This document shows, piece by piece, positions 7,936 to 14,740 of a stretch of DNA of 36,019 bases (positions are counted from its first letter, which is position 1; every line of letters starts with the position of its first letter). Both the position numbers and the translations under genes were made by a program. This DNA comes from a virus, in the IMG/VR virus record IMGVR_UViG_3300047312_000136, positions 1 to 36,019 of that record. One strand, 5' to 3'. The notes beneath the pieces were generated by a model, which saw nothing but the letters and a program-made list of their open reading frames with translations, ran no database searches and was not told the origin of the DNA.

Positions 7936-8300
7936 TAGACAAACTTGACGTTGACTTGAATCGGCGGCGCACTCTTGTCCGCATCGCTTCGCAACGTAGT
8001 GTTTTGCAGCTTGGGCGATTGATACGGCGCGAGATTATTCGCAATCGTCGTGCCCTCATGTAGCGCCGCTTTCATCTTGCTTTGATCCGGATTGGGACCA
8101 TTCGGCTGATGCTGCGCCGCAAGCCCGAACCAGAACTCCATCGCCTCGGCCATGCGCTCGACCGCTAGCCTGCGCCCGGACTGACGTTCTTCTTTCTCTA
8201 CTCGCTCGCGTGCGGCAGCCGTTGATTTATTGAGCGTGCCGCGTTGACGACCGCCAGTTTTCTTCTGACCGATGATGCCCATGTCCCGATAATAGAGCAT
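7935..8300 (-). CDS. Small DNA-binding-like protein, candidate terminase small subunit
   Basis: A 121-residue basic protein immediately upstream of, and overlapping, terL by one base. Residues 14-34 hold a GGRQRGTLNKST stretch. This is like the AT-hook-like GRPKGSLNK starts of many phage small-terminase or DUF5681-type proteins. A charged helix follows, then AMEFWFGLAAQ. Two starts are possible: ATG at 8300 or ATG at 8282 (MGIIGQKK); neither has a strong ribosome site. The function as small terminase is inferred from position, size and the basic N-terminus. Confidence 0.72.
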   Translation of the reverse strand: MLYYRDMGIIGQKKTGGRQRGTLNKSTAAARERVEKEERQSGRRLAVERMAEAMEFWFGLAAQHQPNGPNPDQSKMKAALHEGTTIANNLAPYQSPKLQNTTLRSDADKSAPPIQVNVKFV

Positions 8301-8330
8301 TAGAACAAGTCACACAAAGAGCAGCTTCGT

Positions 8331-8368
8331 AAAAAAAACAAGCGCCCTGACGGGGAGCCAGAGCGCTT
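8331..8368 (-). terminator. Rho-independent terminator ending the nonulosonate operon
   Basis: On the minus strand AAGCGC and GCGCTT pair around an inner CTG/CAG helix with one mismatch (8340-8368), followed by G and eight T residues (8331-8338). It separates the operon above it from the terminase operon, whose first gene starts only 30 bases further on. It could also act as a partial read-through point feeding the head genes. The remaining 8369-8466 holds no gene that I can support. Confidence 0.8.
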
Positions 8369-8466
8369 GGAGGTCTACAAAACAGGGTCATCCCATTGGG
8401 GGCTGCAAGGAAACAGGACGACCTAATAATGCCTATTACCGCGATTCCGCTTATATGTGCAATGGG

Positions 8467-9090
8467 CTAGTTCTTCGTCGCTATTATAAGCCAGTCCTCG
8501 ACCACCTTGCCGTTCTCTTGAACCGAGTGCTGTTCGACTTCGGCGCTAAAGCCATTGCGAGCAATTAACCCTTCGATCTGGTCCTGCTTGAGTTTCAATA
8601 CCTTACCAGCGGTTGTCAGCTTATCGTCCCGCAATGGAGATGCGCAGACGCTTAGAAACCGACCGCCGCTGCATAAGACACGCGCCGCTTGCGCCCAGGC
8701 ATAAGTCAGTTCTTCTTCGGTCAGGTTTTCCAATGAGCGAATATCGACCACGAGATGAAACGACCGGGGCGTATACGGCCACGGCTTTGTGCAATCCGCC
8801 ACGATCAGGCGCGGGAAGTTATGGATCGACTTCGCTGTGAGCCTATATAGCGCCCTAGAGATGGCCGTGGGTGAGCTATCGAAGCCGCAAGTAGAAAACC
8901 CTTGAGCGGATAGATACTCGGTATTCCTTGCCGTCCCGCAGCCGACCTCAAGACAGCTTACGGCGTGGCGCTGTTCTTCATCCCGCCCTTTTAGCCAATA
9001 TTGCGCCTCGGCGATCAGGCGAAAATCGGGAGCGCGCCCTATAAGCAAACGCGCCTTATGCGCTTCATTCCATTCAACGGCGTAGTTCAT
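8467..9090 (-). CDS. SAM-dependent methyltransferase (class I)
   Basis: A 207-residue class I methyltransferase. Motif I is LEVGCGTAR at residues 47-55. GFDSSPTAIS is the acidic end of strand 2, VADCTKPWP is motif II/III, and DIRSLENLTEEEL is motif IV. The ARVLCSGGRFLSVCAS stretch is the usual post-motif strand. It is the last gene of the nonulosonate operon and overlaps neuC by 17 bases. In such a setting it could O-methylate a sugar, or methylate another small molecule or protein; the substrate cannot be read from the sequence. The terminator at 8331-8368 follows. Confidence 0.88.
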   Translation of the reverse strand: MNYAVEWNEAHKARLLIGRAPDFRLIAEAQYWLKGRDEEQRHAVSCLEVGCGTARNTEYLSAQGFSTCGFDSSPTAISRALYRLTAKSIHNFPRLIVADCTKPWPYTPRSFHLVVDIRSLENLTEEELTYAWAQAARVLCSGGRFLSVCASPLRDDKLTTAGKVLKLKQDQIEGLIARNGFSAEVEQHSVQENGKVVEDWLIIATKN

Positions 9091-10108
9091 TTTCGACGTG
9101 TTTCACGTGTGACACTTCTCGCCTTTCGCTTAACCATCGCCATACATTCTCCTCTAGAGCCTCGACTATTCGCGGCGCGCTATTGCCATCGCCGTAGGGA
9201 TTCTCACAGGTTGATCGACCGTGATCGGCCAATTTCATTATTATTTCCGCAATGCGATCAGGCTCAAGCCCTGAGTGGTAAACGTTGTCTGGTATTGTTC
9301 GCCCCCTCTGCCTGTCTCCCACAAGCACGCATTGCAGTCCGAAACTCGGTGCCTCATAGAGCATTGCGCTTGAGTTACCGACCATGACATCGCAATGAGT
9401 CATTAGAGAATAATAGAGTTGCGGCGAAACGTTCTCGGCGAACACGCATTGATGCCTGCTACCGCTCCAATCGCGCCACACACTATTGATCGCTTCGCCT
9501 CCCGGATCAGCATTCGCGCCTAAGCACACGCACTGTATTTCAATTTTGGATAACGCAGCCACGACAGCCCGCGCTTCCATCATTGGCTCTGACTCTACGG
9601 TATTCGGATGAACGCACACGATAGCGGCCTTTTGGTCGAGCCGCCAATCCATGCGCTTAAACACGCCTTCCCTTGTCAGCACCGCCGTCTGCTTGATGCG
9701 ATCGATGGCTGGCGAGCCGGTCATGTAGACCTTGTCGCCTTTGTGACTCAGCGGTCCCTCATTATAGTCGCCGCCAGTAATGCGATTGAACGCAACAGCA
9801 TTGGTAGCGAAGTGGATACAGCTTAAAGCCGTGATCGCGTCCCTATAGCGATTGTCCGCCGAGCCTTCCGTTACGTCGCCGCCCGCTATGTGGGCGATAG
9901 GAATGCGTCGTCGCGCAAGTTCAACTACTGCCTCCAAAACCTCAAATCTATCGCCGCCGACAATGGCCGCGTCTACGTGCTTAGACGAATAGCCGAAGTC
10001 ATCTGCTTGCCATAGGTGCGAAGTATGCCACGCCTTCAATAACGCCTCATGCACGACCTCTAGGCCGTTACGATCCGCGCGAGAGCCGGTGATGACCAGG
10101 ACTTTCAT
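9074..10108 (-). CDS. neuC: NeuC/LegG-type hydrolysing UDP-sugar 2-epimerase
   Basis: This enzyme makes an N-acetylmannosamine-type sugar from a UDP-sugar with release of UDP, the entry to sialic or legionaminic acid. The family features are complete: ITGSRADRNGLE at the start, HIAGGDVTEGSADNRYRDAIT at residues 73-93, a CVHPNT strand, and VGNSSAMLYEAPSFG with LVGDRQRGR toward the end. WecB-type non-hydrolysing epimerases lack this exact AGGD-TEGS pattern. I choose the ATG at 10108 (344 aa). It overlaps the small lipoprotein stop as ATGA, although a longer frame starts at 10126. The true substrate (UDP-GlcNAc or UDP-diacetylbacillosamine) is uncertain; the neighbouring LegC-type aminotransferase favours the second. 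Confidence 0.92.
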   Translation of the reverse strand: MKVLVITGSRADRNGLEVVHEALLKAWHTSHLWQADDFGYSSKHVDAAIVGGDRFEVLEAVVELARRRIPIAHIAGGDVTEGSADNRYRDAITALSCIHFATNAVAFNRITGGDYNEGPLSHKGDKVYMTGSPAIDRIKQTAVLTREGVFKRMDWRLDQKAAIVCVHPNTVESEPMMEARAVVAALSKIEIQCVCLGANADPGGEAINSVWRDWSGSRHQCVFAENVSPQLYYSLMTHCDVMVGNSSAMLYEAPSFGLQCVLVGDRQRGRTIPDNVYHSGLEPDRIAEIIMKLADHGRSTCENPYGDGNSAPRIVEALEENVWRWLSERREVSHVKHVENELRR

Positions 10109-10266
10109 TTTCGCTCTACCATGCATCTAAATCCAAACGTGTGTACTAGCCTTGCCACGTCCGGGCGACCGTTGCAGGTGAAATCTTCCTTTCGCGACTC
10201 CTCATAGTTGCGAGCGCAGCCGCAGCAGGTCAAAAGCAGAACTGCTAGAATCATGATGACCTTCAT
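10105..10266 (-). CDS. Tiny lipoprotein-like exported protein, 53 aa
   Basis: An ATG at 10264-10266 with AGAGGGG about 8 bases upstream opens a 53-codon frame, ending in the TGA that overlaps the neuC start (ATGA). The first 17 residues are a hydrophobic signal (MKVIMILAVLLLTCCGC) rich in cysteines that could be lipid-modified, though it does not fit the lipobox exactly. The mature part is short, with two further cysteines. The size and signal resemble phage o-spanins or entry-exclusion lipoproteins, but there is no partner here. It is interesting because it sits inside a sugar operon and sets the translation of neuC. Confidence 0.68.
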   Translation of the reverse strand: MKVIMILAVLLLTCCGCARNYEESRKEDFTCNGRPDVARLVHTFGFRCMVERK

Positions 10267-10281
10267 TGCTGAGTCCCCTCT

Positions 10282-11436
10282 TTACGGTGTCGATGGCAGG
10301 CAGATGCAGCGCCGCCAGATGTCCTCCGCTGTTTGTAGACTACCTTGACGGGGGGCAAATTTGAAATGCGACAGCTTATGCAGTGGCGTGAAGATCGCTC
10401 GCGCTTCGAACCCGTCATCCAATAGCGCCTGGATCACCGCGTCCCGCTCGTTCATTACGCGAGGATCGAGCAGTATGGCATTGAGCCAGTGATTGCTTCC
10501 TGGCACGTCAATCATGCTGACGTTTTTGTTATCGTCAAAGGACACCGCATAGCGCGCCGCCAACGTCAGCTTGGCGCTCAATGTCTGAGCAAGCCTGCCA
10601 AGCTGTTCAACGCCCAACGCAGCGCCCATAGACGACATGCGATAATTCCAGCCGACCTCATCGTGCTGCCACAAGAACGGATGCTCGACTTTAGCTTGTC
10701 TCGCTAAATGACTGACGCGCTCCGATATTTGCTGATTGTTTGTCAGCACCGCTCCACCGCAGTCAGTCGTAACGATCTTATTAAGGTTGAAGCTCAATGC
10801 GCCAGCCATGCCGATTGTGCCGCAATGCTGCGTCAGAGCAAATGATCCCAAAGCCTCTGCGGCGTCCTCGATAACCACAATGCCGTAATACTCCGCAATG
10901 CTGTGTATGTCGTAAATCTCGCAGGGATTGCCGAGTAGATGAACGGCGACTATGGCCGCGACCCGCCGCCCGGTCGCAATGTTCTGCAATGTGCCGTCCT
11001 GATGTCGATGGAAGAAGCCCCTATCCCCAAGATACTGTCGCAATTTGAAACGGGCGACCCCTAGCGTTTGAACGTTGTTATCCACAAAATGCGGGACGGC
11101 CCCGGCGTATACGATGGCGTTGGCCGTGGCAGCGAAGGTCAGGGATGGGCATAGAACCTCATCCCCCTTCCCCACACCCGCCGCTATCAAAGCGAGATGC
11201 AGAGCCGCCGTACCGCTACTGACGGGTATTACAAAATCAGCCCCGGTAATCCGCTTCAGGCTCGCTTCGAACTCCCATACATAGCCCTCCCCCAGATTTA
11301 TCCTGCTCAAATGAATAGCGTGCTTGGGCCGCTGAAGCTCACGCGACCCGTCGCCTATTACCGCCCGGACGACGCCAACAATCTCATCCGCTATCATTGG
11401 ACGTTTTCTTCCGATCAGTCTCTGCCATAAAAGCAT
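10282..11436 (-). CDS. legC: LegC-type DegT/DnrJ/EryC1/StrS aminotransferase
   Basis: A PLP-dependent sugar aminotransferase, expected to convert a UDP-4-keto-6-deoxy-HexNAc to the 4-amino sugar. The SSGTAALHLAL helix (residues 73-82), the EDAAEALGS motif (D191 contacts the PLP ring nitrogen) and LSFNLNKIVTTDCGG (K220 forms the Schiff base) are all present. The segment TLGVARFKLRQYL and the later GRRVAAIVAVHLLGN match the LegC/bacillosamine subfamily better than WecE or PseC. Two starts are possible: 11436 (GAGG upstream) or 11397 (MIADEIV, GGAAGA upstream, better aligned to relatives). The frame overlaps the preceding gene by 53 or 14 bases. The catalytic set looks intact. Confidence 0.88.
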   Translation of the reverse strand: MLLWQRLIGRKRPMIADEIVGVVRAVIGDGSRELQRPKHAIHLSRINLGEGYVWEFEASLKRITGADFVIPVSSGTAALHLALIAAGVGKGDEVLCPSLTFAATANAIVYAGAVPHFVDNNVQTLGVARFKLRQYLGDRGFFHRHQDGTLQNIATGRRVAAIVAVHLLGNPCEIYDIHSIAEYYGIVVIEDAAEALGSFALTQHCGTIGMAGALSFNLNKIVTTDCGGAVLTNNQQISERVSHLARQAKVEHPFLWQHDEVGWNYRMSSMGAALGVEQLGRLAQTLSAKLTLAARYAVSFDDNKNVSMIDVPGSNHWLNAILLDPRVMNERDAVIQALLDDGFEARAIFTPLHKLSHFKFAPRQGSLQTAEDIWRRCICLPSTP

Positions 11437-11656
11437 TTAGTGTCGCCTCGACCCGCGATCTAATGATGTCCATATCTATAGCCTGCCGCTGTCGGTGCAG
11501 ATTTATCATCGAGACTACGGCCTGAAGATTATTGCGAACCTGATGTTGCAACTCCGCGAGCAGAATTTCTTTTTCGTTTGCGCATTCCGCTAACAATTTT
11601 CTCAATCGTTTAACCTCGCCCCTTAGATGATTTTGTTGATGCCCGTTCGTTTCCAT
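11384..11656 (-). CDS. Stand-alone histidine-kinase phosphoacceptor (DHp, HisKA_2/HWE-like) domain
   Basis: A 90-residue protein consisting mainly of a charged helix (EVKRLRKLLAECANEKEILL) running into the box LAELQHQVRNNLQAVVSMI. This is the HisKA_2/HWE phosphoacceptor signature; the usual form is LxExxHRVKNNLQ, and H38 is the phosphorylatable residue. It ends soon after, with no ATP-binding (N, G1, G2 box) domain and no sensor. The ATG at 11656 has GAGAGG four bases upstream, so it is a real gene rather than debris. It overlaps neuA by 47 bases and legC by up to 53. It could be a phosphotransfer or dimerising decoy acting on host two-component signalling. Confidence 0.75.
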   Translation of the reverse strand: METNGHQQNHLRGEVKRLRKLLAECANEKEILLAELQHQVRNNLQAVVSMINLHRQRQAIDMDIIRSRVEATLNAFMAETDRKKTSNDSG

Positions 11657-12296
11657 AAAGCCTCTCCCAAGCTACTTGTGCCATTTCCAAGTCCATGCCG
11701 TTGTCGATGTCGATGCTCCGCTCCTTCGGCATGACGTAGGAGTAAGCATAAGGGCCGTACCAATGACCGCCGCCACGCAACACCGATGTCTTGATAACGT
11801 AGACGGCACCATTGGGGCGCACGATGTCGGGTATGTGTTCGAGTCGTCCCGCGTGCCGACGATGGAATGCAATGTCGTCCTCACCTTCGGTAACACTCAC
11901 CACGGAGTCCACACCGGCAGTAAGCATGTCGATGCACTGCGCTACGTCTATCGCTGTGCGTAACGGCGATGTCGGTTGCAGCAGACAAATTGCATCAGCA
12001 TCACAGCCGAGCTTTATTAACTCATCGTCCGCGTGTTTCATCACCTGCACCATCACATCGTAGGTTTGTTCGAACTGCGGTTGTTTGATTAAAATAATTG
12101 GTTCAACAGACATCATCGCCGCCCCGACAAATATGCGTTCGTCGTCACTACTTATAGCGATTGGATTGCATAGACCACTATTACGCGCGTGATTTACCGC
12201 ATGAATCCACAACGAAACGCCGCCAACCTCACTCCAATTCTTTTCCGGCAGGCGCTTGCTGTTCTTTCGTGCCGGTATCAGTCCGACGACTTTCAT
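11610..12296 (-). CDS. neuA: CMP-nonulosonate (sialic/legionaminic) cytidylyltransferase
   Basis: This activates the nonulosonic acid with CTP, giving the CMP-sugar donor. The N-terminal nucleotide loop IPARKNSKRLPEKN (residues 7-20), LLQPTSPLR (105-113), RPNGAVYV (160-167) and SIDIDNGMDLEMA (194-206, the metal-binding Asp pair) match NeuA/LegF/PseF. At 228 residues it is a single-domain form without the C-terminal esterase of some NeuA proteins. I choose the ATG at 12296, which overlaps the upstream stop as ATGA; a longer frame starts at 12308. The nucleotide is probably CTP, because the operon has NeuB. Substrate choice between Neu5Ac and legionaminic acid is not readable. Confidence 0.92.
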   Translation of the reverse strand: MKVVGLIPARKNSKRLPEKNWSEVGGVSLWIHAVNHARNSGLCNPIAISSDDERIFVGAAMMSVEPIILIKQPQFEQTYDVMVQVMKHADDELIKLGCDADAICLLQPTSPLRTAIDVAQCIDMLTAGVDSVVSVTEGEDDIAFHRRHAGRLEHIPDIVRPNGAVYVIKTSVLRGGGHWYGPYAYSYVMPKERSIDIDNGMDLEMAQVAWERLYGNERASTKSSKGRG

Positions 12297-13330
12297 GCGG
12301 ATCGCCATACAGCAACAGCAACCTTCACTATATCGCTAGGCGTCATGCTTTCATGAATTGGCAACAGCAAATGTTTGTCCCAAAAGTCCCTTGCTGGCGA
12401 ACCGCTAGGAGGACTTATCCAGCGGTCAGACACAATCTCCGCAGCCACACCTAATTTAGCCATCTGATCTGCTGCGCGCAGACGGTGCCCGCATCGAACA
12501 GGCAACGCAAAAATCGGAACGTCATTCCTGAACAAATAGCGCGACCGCAGCCGTTTAATTATCTTGCTGGCATTTTCCCGCCGTATCTTAACGATGCCGT
12601 GAAAATCAAGGTCGTTACGAAACGCTCGCGCAAGCGCGGACATGGCACGCGGCTGCATATCAGATGAAATGGATCTGTAGTAATCCTCATAGTGGTTTAG
12701 GCTTTGAGCGTGCGCCTCCGGATACAGCGACGAAGAAGTCAGAGCAATAAAGCGATTTGCCACCATGTGCTGAAAATAAGCGTTTACGGCAACATCGTCG
12801 CTCGGCCGCAAATCCTTCGGCATGCTCACGTCCGCATTAGGCGAGCGAGAGAACAGCATCGCCCCATCAGACACCGGCAATATCTTATTCATCGAATACA
12901 GCGCGATGTCGGCGCAGTCGTTCTTCGGGTCGGGATTGACCAAGCAGTGCGCGCAATCTTCGAGCAGCAAGCCGCCCGCTTCGTGCGCCATGATCGCCGC
13001 GTCACACGTTGGCATCGCATAGCCGAAGTAATGCACCACCACGACAAGCGGCCGTTTTGTCGATGGACGCCCGGCAAATCCATGAACGCGACCAATCGCA
13101 CGCCCTAGACTGCCAAGGTGAGGCGACAGGTCCGCTCTCAGATCGTAGAAGTCAACGCGAATGCCTGCTTTCTCAAACGGCATTATCAGTCCTTCCGGCA
13201 CCATGTGCGGCATCACCACGCGGTCGGGACCGTAACGCTCGATAAGATGCACCAAGCAACTGCGCCCGGTAGCAAACGTACAGGTTGTCAGCGGCAAGAG
13301 CATCGTATCGTAGCGCAAGACGGTCAGCAT
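12293..13330 (-). CDS. Second PLP fold-type I aminotransferase-like protein (divergent DegT)
   Basis: A 345-residue protein with the PLP fold-type I landmarks of sugar aminotransferases: VVHYFGYAMP, LLLEDCAHCL with D125 in place to contact PLP, and YSMNKILPVSDGAML with K149 as candidate Schiff-base lysine. The N-terminal glycine-serine phosphate loop is shortened (FATGRSCLVHLI), and the C-terminal half is unlike LegC. I recall similar SLRKxLPVPDG proteins in surface-polysaccharide clusters. It follows neuB with a one-base TGATG overlap and precedes neuA with ATGA. It could act on a different keto-sugar, for example to put a second amino group on the nonulosonate precursor, but the reaction is not known. 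Confidence 0.75.
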   Translation of the reverse strand: MLTVLRYDTMLLPLTTCTFATGRSCLVHLIERYGPDRVVMPHMVPEGLIMPFEKAGIRVDFYDLRADLSPHLGSLGRAIGRVHGFAGRPSTKRPLVVVVHYFGYAMPTCDAAIMAHEAGGLLLEDCAHCLVNPDPKNDCADIALYSMNKILPVSDGAMLFSRSPNADVSMPKDLRPSDDVAVNAYFQHMVANRFIALTSSSLYPEAHAQSLNHYEDYYRSISSDMQPRAMSALARAFRNDLDFHGIVKIRRENASKIIKRLRSRYLFRNDVPIFALPVRCGHRLRAADQMAKLGVAAEIVSDRWISPPSGSPARDFWDKHLLLPIHESMTPSDIVKVAVAVWRSA

Positions 13331-14151
13331 CAGGATGCAGTGAGGTGTTTATATTGATGTTTGACGAAGCGGTCATACTCGGCGCGGTTCTCGACCTCGC
13401 ACGGCATCAACGTTTTGATGCCAGAGCCAAGCGATTTAGAGGCGGCGCGCAGCGTGTCTACATAGGACGCCATCAGGCTAGGCGTGCATGACGCGGCATG
13501 ATCCCGACCGGCTTGATGAGTGTCGAGCGTTATATGCTTCTCGAAGATGCGTGCTCCCAATCCAATCGCAATCAACGCCGCTTGACTAGTGCGTGTGTGA
13601 TCTGAAAACCCGACCGTTATCTGACCAAACCGCCTGAAAATTTGGCGAATAACCAGCAGATTGAGTTGATCGTGCGGCGCAGGGTAAGCCGACACGCAAT
13701 GCAATATCGTAGTCTTGGCCGGTTGCAGCGCATGGATAGCCGCCGCCATCTCGCCCCACTCGCACGCGCCGGTCGAGAGAAGCACCGGCTTGCCGCGCTT
13801 GGCAAGCTGATAGAGTAACGGCTTGTTTGTAATATTTGATGAACCGATCTTGATACGCTCGACGCCCATTTCAATCAACGCATTGAGGTCTTGCCAGTCA
13901 TCCGGCGTGCAGAGAAACCGTAGCTGCATGCCCTCCGCCAATCCCTTTAGTCGAGACAAGTCATCGGCGGACAATTCCAGCTTCTTCATTTCCTCCCACC
14001 GCTCGCGCGGATAGACACGCTCGCTATTCCATAGCTGAAACTTGACCGTATCGCAGCCAGCGTCCTTCGCCGCCTTCATCAGCATCAACGCGGTGCCGAT
14101 GTCGCCGTTATGATTGACGCCAATCTCGGCTATGATTTCGATGTCGTTCAA
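13330..14151 (-). CDS. neuB: NeuB-type nonulosonic acid synthase lacking the SAF domain
   Basis: This condenses PEP with a mannosamine-type sugar to give the nine-carbon acid. The TIM-barrel motifs are complete: IAEIGVNHNGD (7-17), DTVKFQLW (34-41), STGACEW, ILHCVSAYPAP (149-159), VGFSDHT (180-186) and FEKHITLD with GRDHAAS (203-221). At 273 residues it stops at the MPCEVENR linker, just where the C-terminal SAF/antifreeze-like domain of normal NeuB, LegI or PseI (about 340-350 residues) would start. That domain normally covers the active site of the partner subunit. The start is TTG at 14149-14151 with AAAGGA seven bases upstream, and it overlaps the preceding TGA. No SAF-like frame is visible downstream. 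Confidence 0.92.
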   Translation of the reverse strand: MNDIEIIAEIGVNHNGDIGTALMLMKAAKDAGCDTVKFQLWNSERVYPRERWEEMKKLELSADDLSRLKGLAEGMQLRFLCTPDDWQDLNALIEMGVERIKIGSSNITNKPLLYQLAKRGKPVLLSTGACEWGEMAAAIHALQPAKTTILHCVSAYPAPHDQLNLLVIRQIFRRFGQITVGFSDHTRTSQAALIAIGLGARIFEKHITLDTHQAGRDHAASCTPSLMASYVDTLRAASKSLGSGIKTLMPCEVENRAEYDRFVKHQYKHLTAS

Positions 14152-14348
14152 TATGGGTTCCTTTCGCCGCTCAGCAAACCCTCAATGCAATCATCCATGC
14201 GCTCCTGCTCGGCCTCTATAGCTTTTGTTAATTCCTCGCCCTTCATCCCATCAAAAGCGTTCCGCATCGGAAAGTATACGCGCTTGAGCAAGGCACGAAG
14301 TCCATTCTCGATGCGCTCCAAGGCGTCAACGGTTGCGTGCACAGTCAT
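14148..14348 (-). CDS. Small helical protein, 66 aa
   Basis: The ATG at 14348 has AGGAGG five bases upstream and overlaps the preceding stop (TGATG). A GTG three bases earlier is an alternative. The product is almost entirely charged helix (VDALERIENGLRALLKR, then EELTKAIEAEQERMDD). It may dimerise as a coiled coil. No family is recognised. Its stop overlaps the TTG start of neuB, so it is probably needed to set neuB translation. Confidence 0.72.
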   Translation of the reverse strand: MTVHATVDALERIENGLRALLKRVYFPMRNAFDGMKGEELTKAIEAEQERMDDCIEGLLSGERNPY

Positions 14349-14740
14349 CACTTCCTCCTGTCCGGTGCCGTATCATTCTCGCCAATGCCAATCGCCCCCG
14401 GCAACTGCGGCTCCGGCGTAATCACCCCACGTTCCAGATTAGCCCCGGCAAGCAGCGGTCCAGCCGTTTTAGATGCGCGCTCGATGTCGTCCACAACGGC
14501 AAGAATCTGATCGCTGGTACACGTCCACGGTTCGCCATCCTTCCACCACCCGGTCGTGCGATGCATGAAGCGCATGTAGAAAGTCGTCGCAAGGTACTGA
14601 TCCATTGTTTCAGTCAGCAGCGCCTTGCACAGCTTAATTGACTTCGGCGGCTTGCCCCATTCAAACGTGCCAAGCTCCCTCACGCCTGGATTGACGGCGA
14701 ATACGCGCCCATCGTTGCCACCGACAAAACGTATTTTCAA
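14348..14740 (-). CDS. Hypothetical protein, 130 aa
   Basis: The start is TTG at 14738-14740, preceded by a perfect AGGAGG seven bases away and overlapping the upstream stop as TTGA. The first 30 residues look beta-stranded (KIRFVGGNDGRVFAVNPGVRELGTFEWG). The middle is helical with TGWWKDGEPW, and the last 30 residues are proline/glycine-rich and probably disordered. No family is recognised. Position within the sugar operon does not define a function; it may be a virion gene carried in this transcript. Confidence 0.72.
   Translation of the reverse strand: MKIRFVGGNDGRVFAVNPGVRELGTFEWGKPPKSIKLCKALLTETMDQYLATTFYMRFMHRTTGWWKDGEPWTCTSDQILAVVDDIERASKTAGPLLAGANLERGVITPEPQLPGAIGIGENDTAPDRRK

Noticed and set aside
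9074-10108. WecB-type non-hydrolysing UDP-GlcNAc epimerase
   Set aside because: The AGGD-TEGS and VGNSS-EAPSFG patterns are those of hydrolysing NeuC/LegG.
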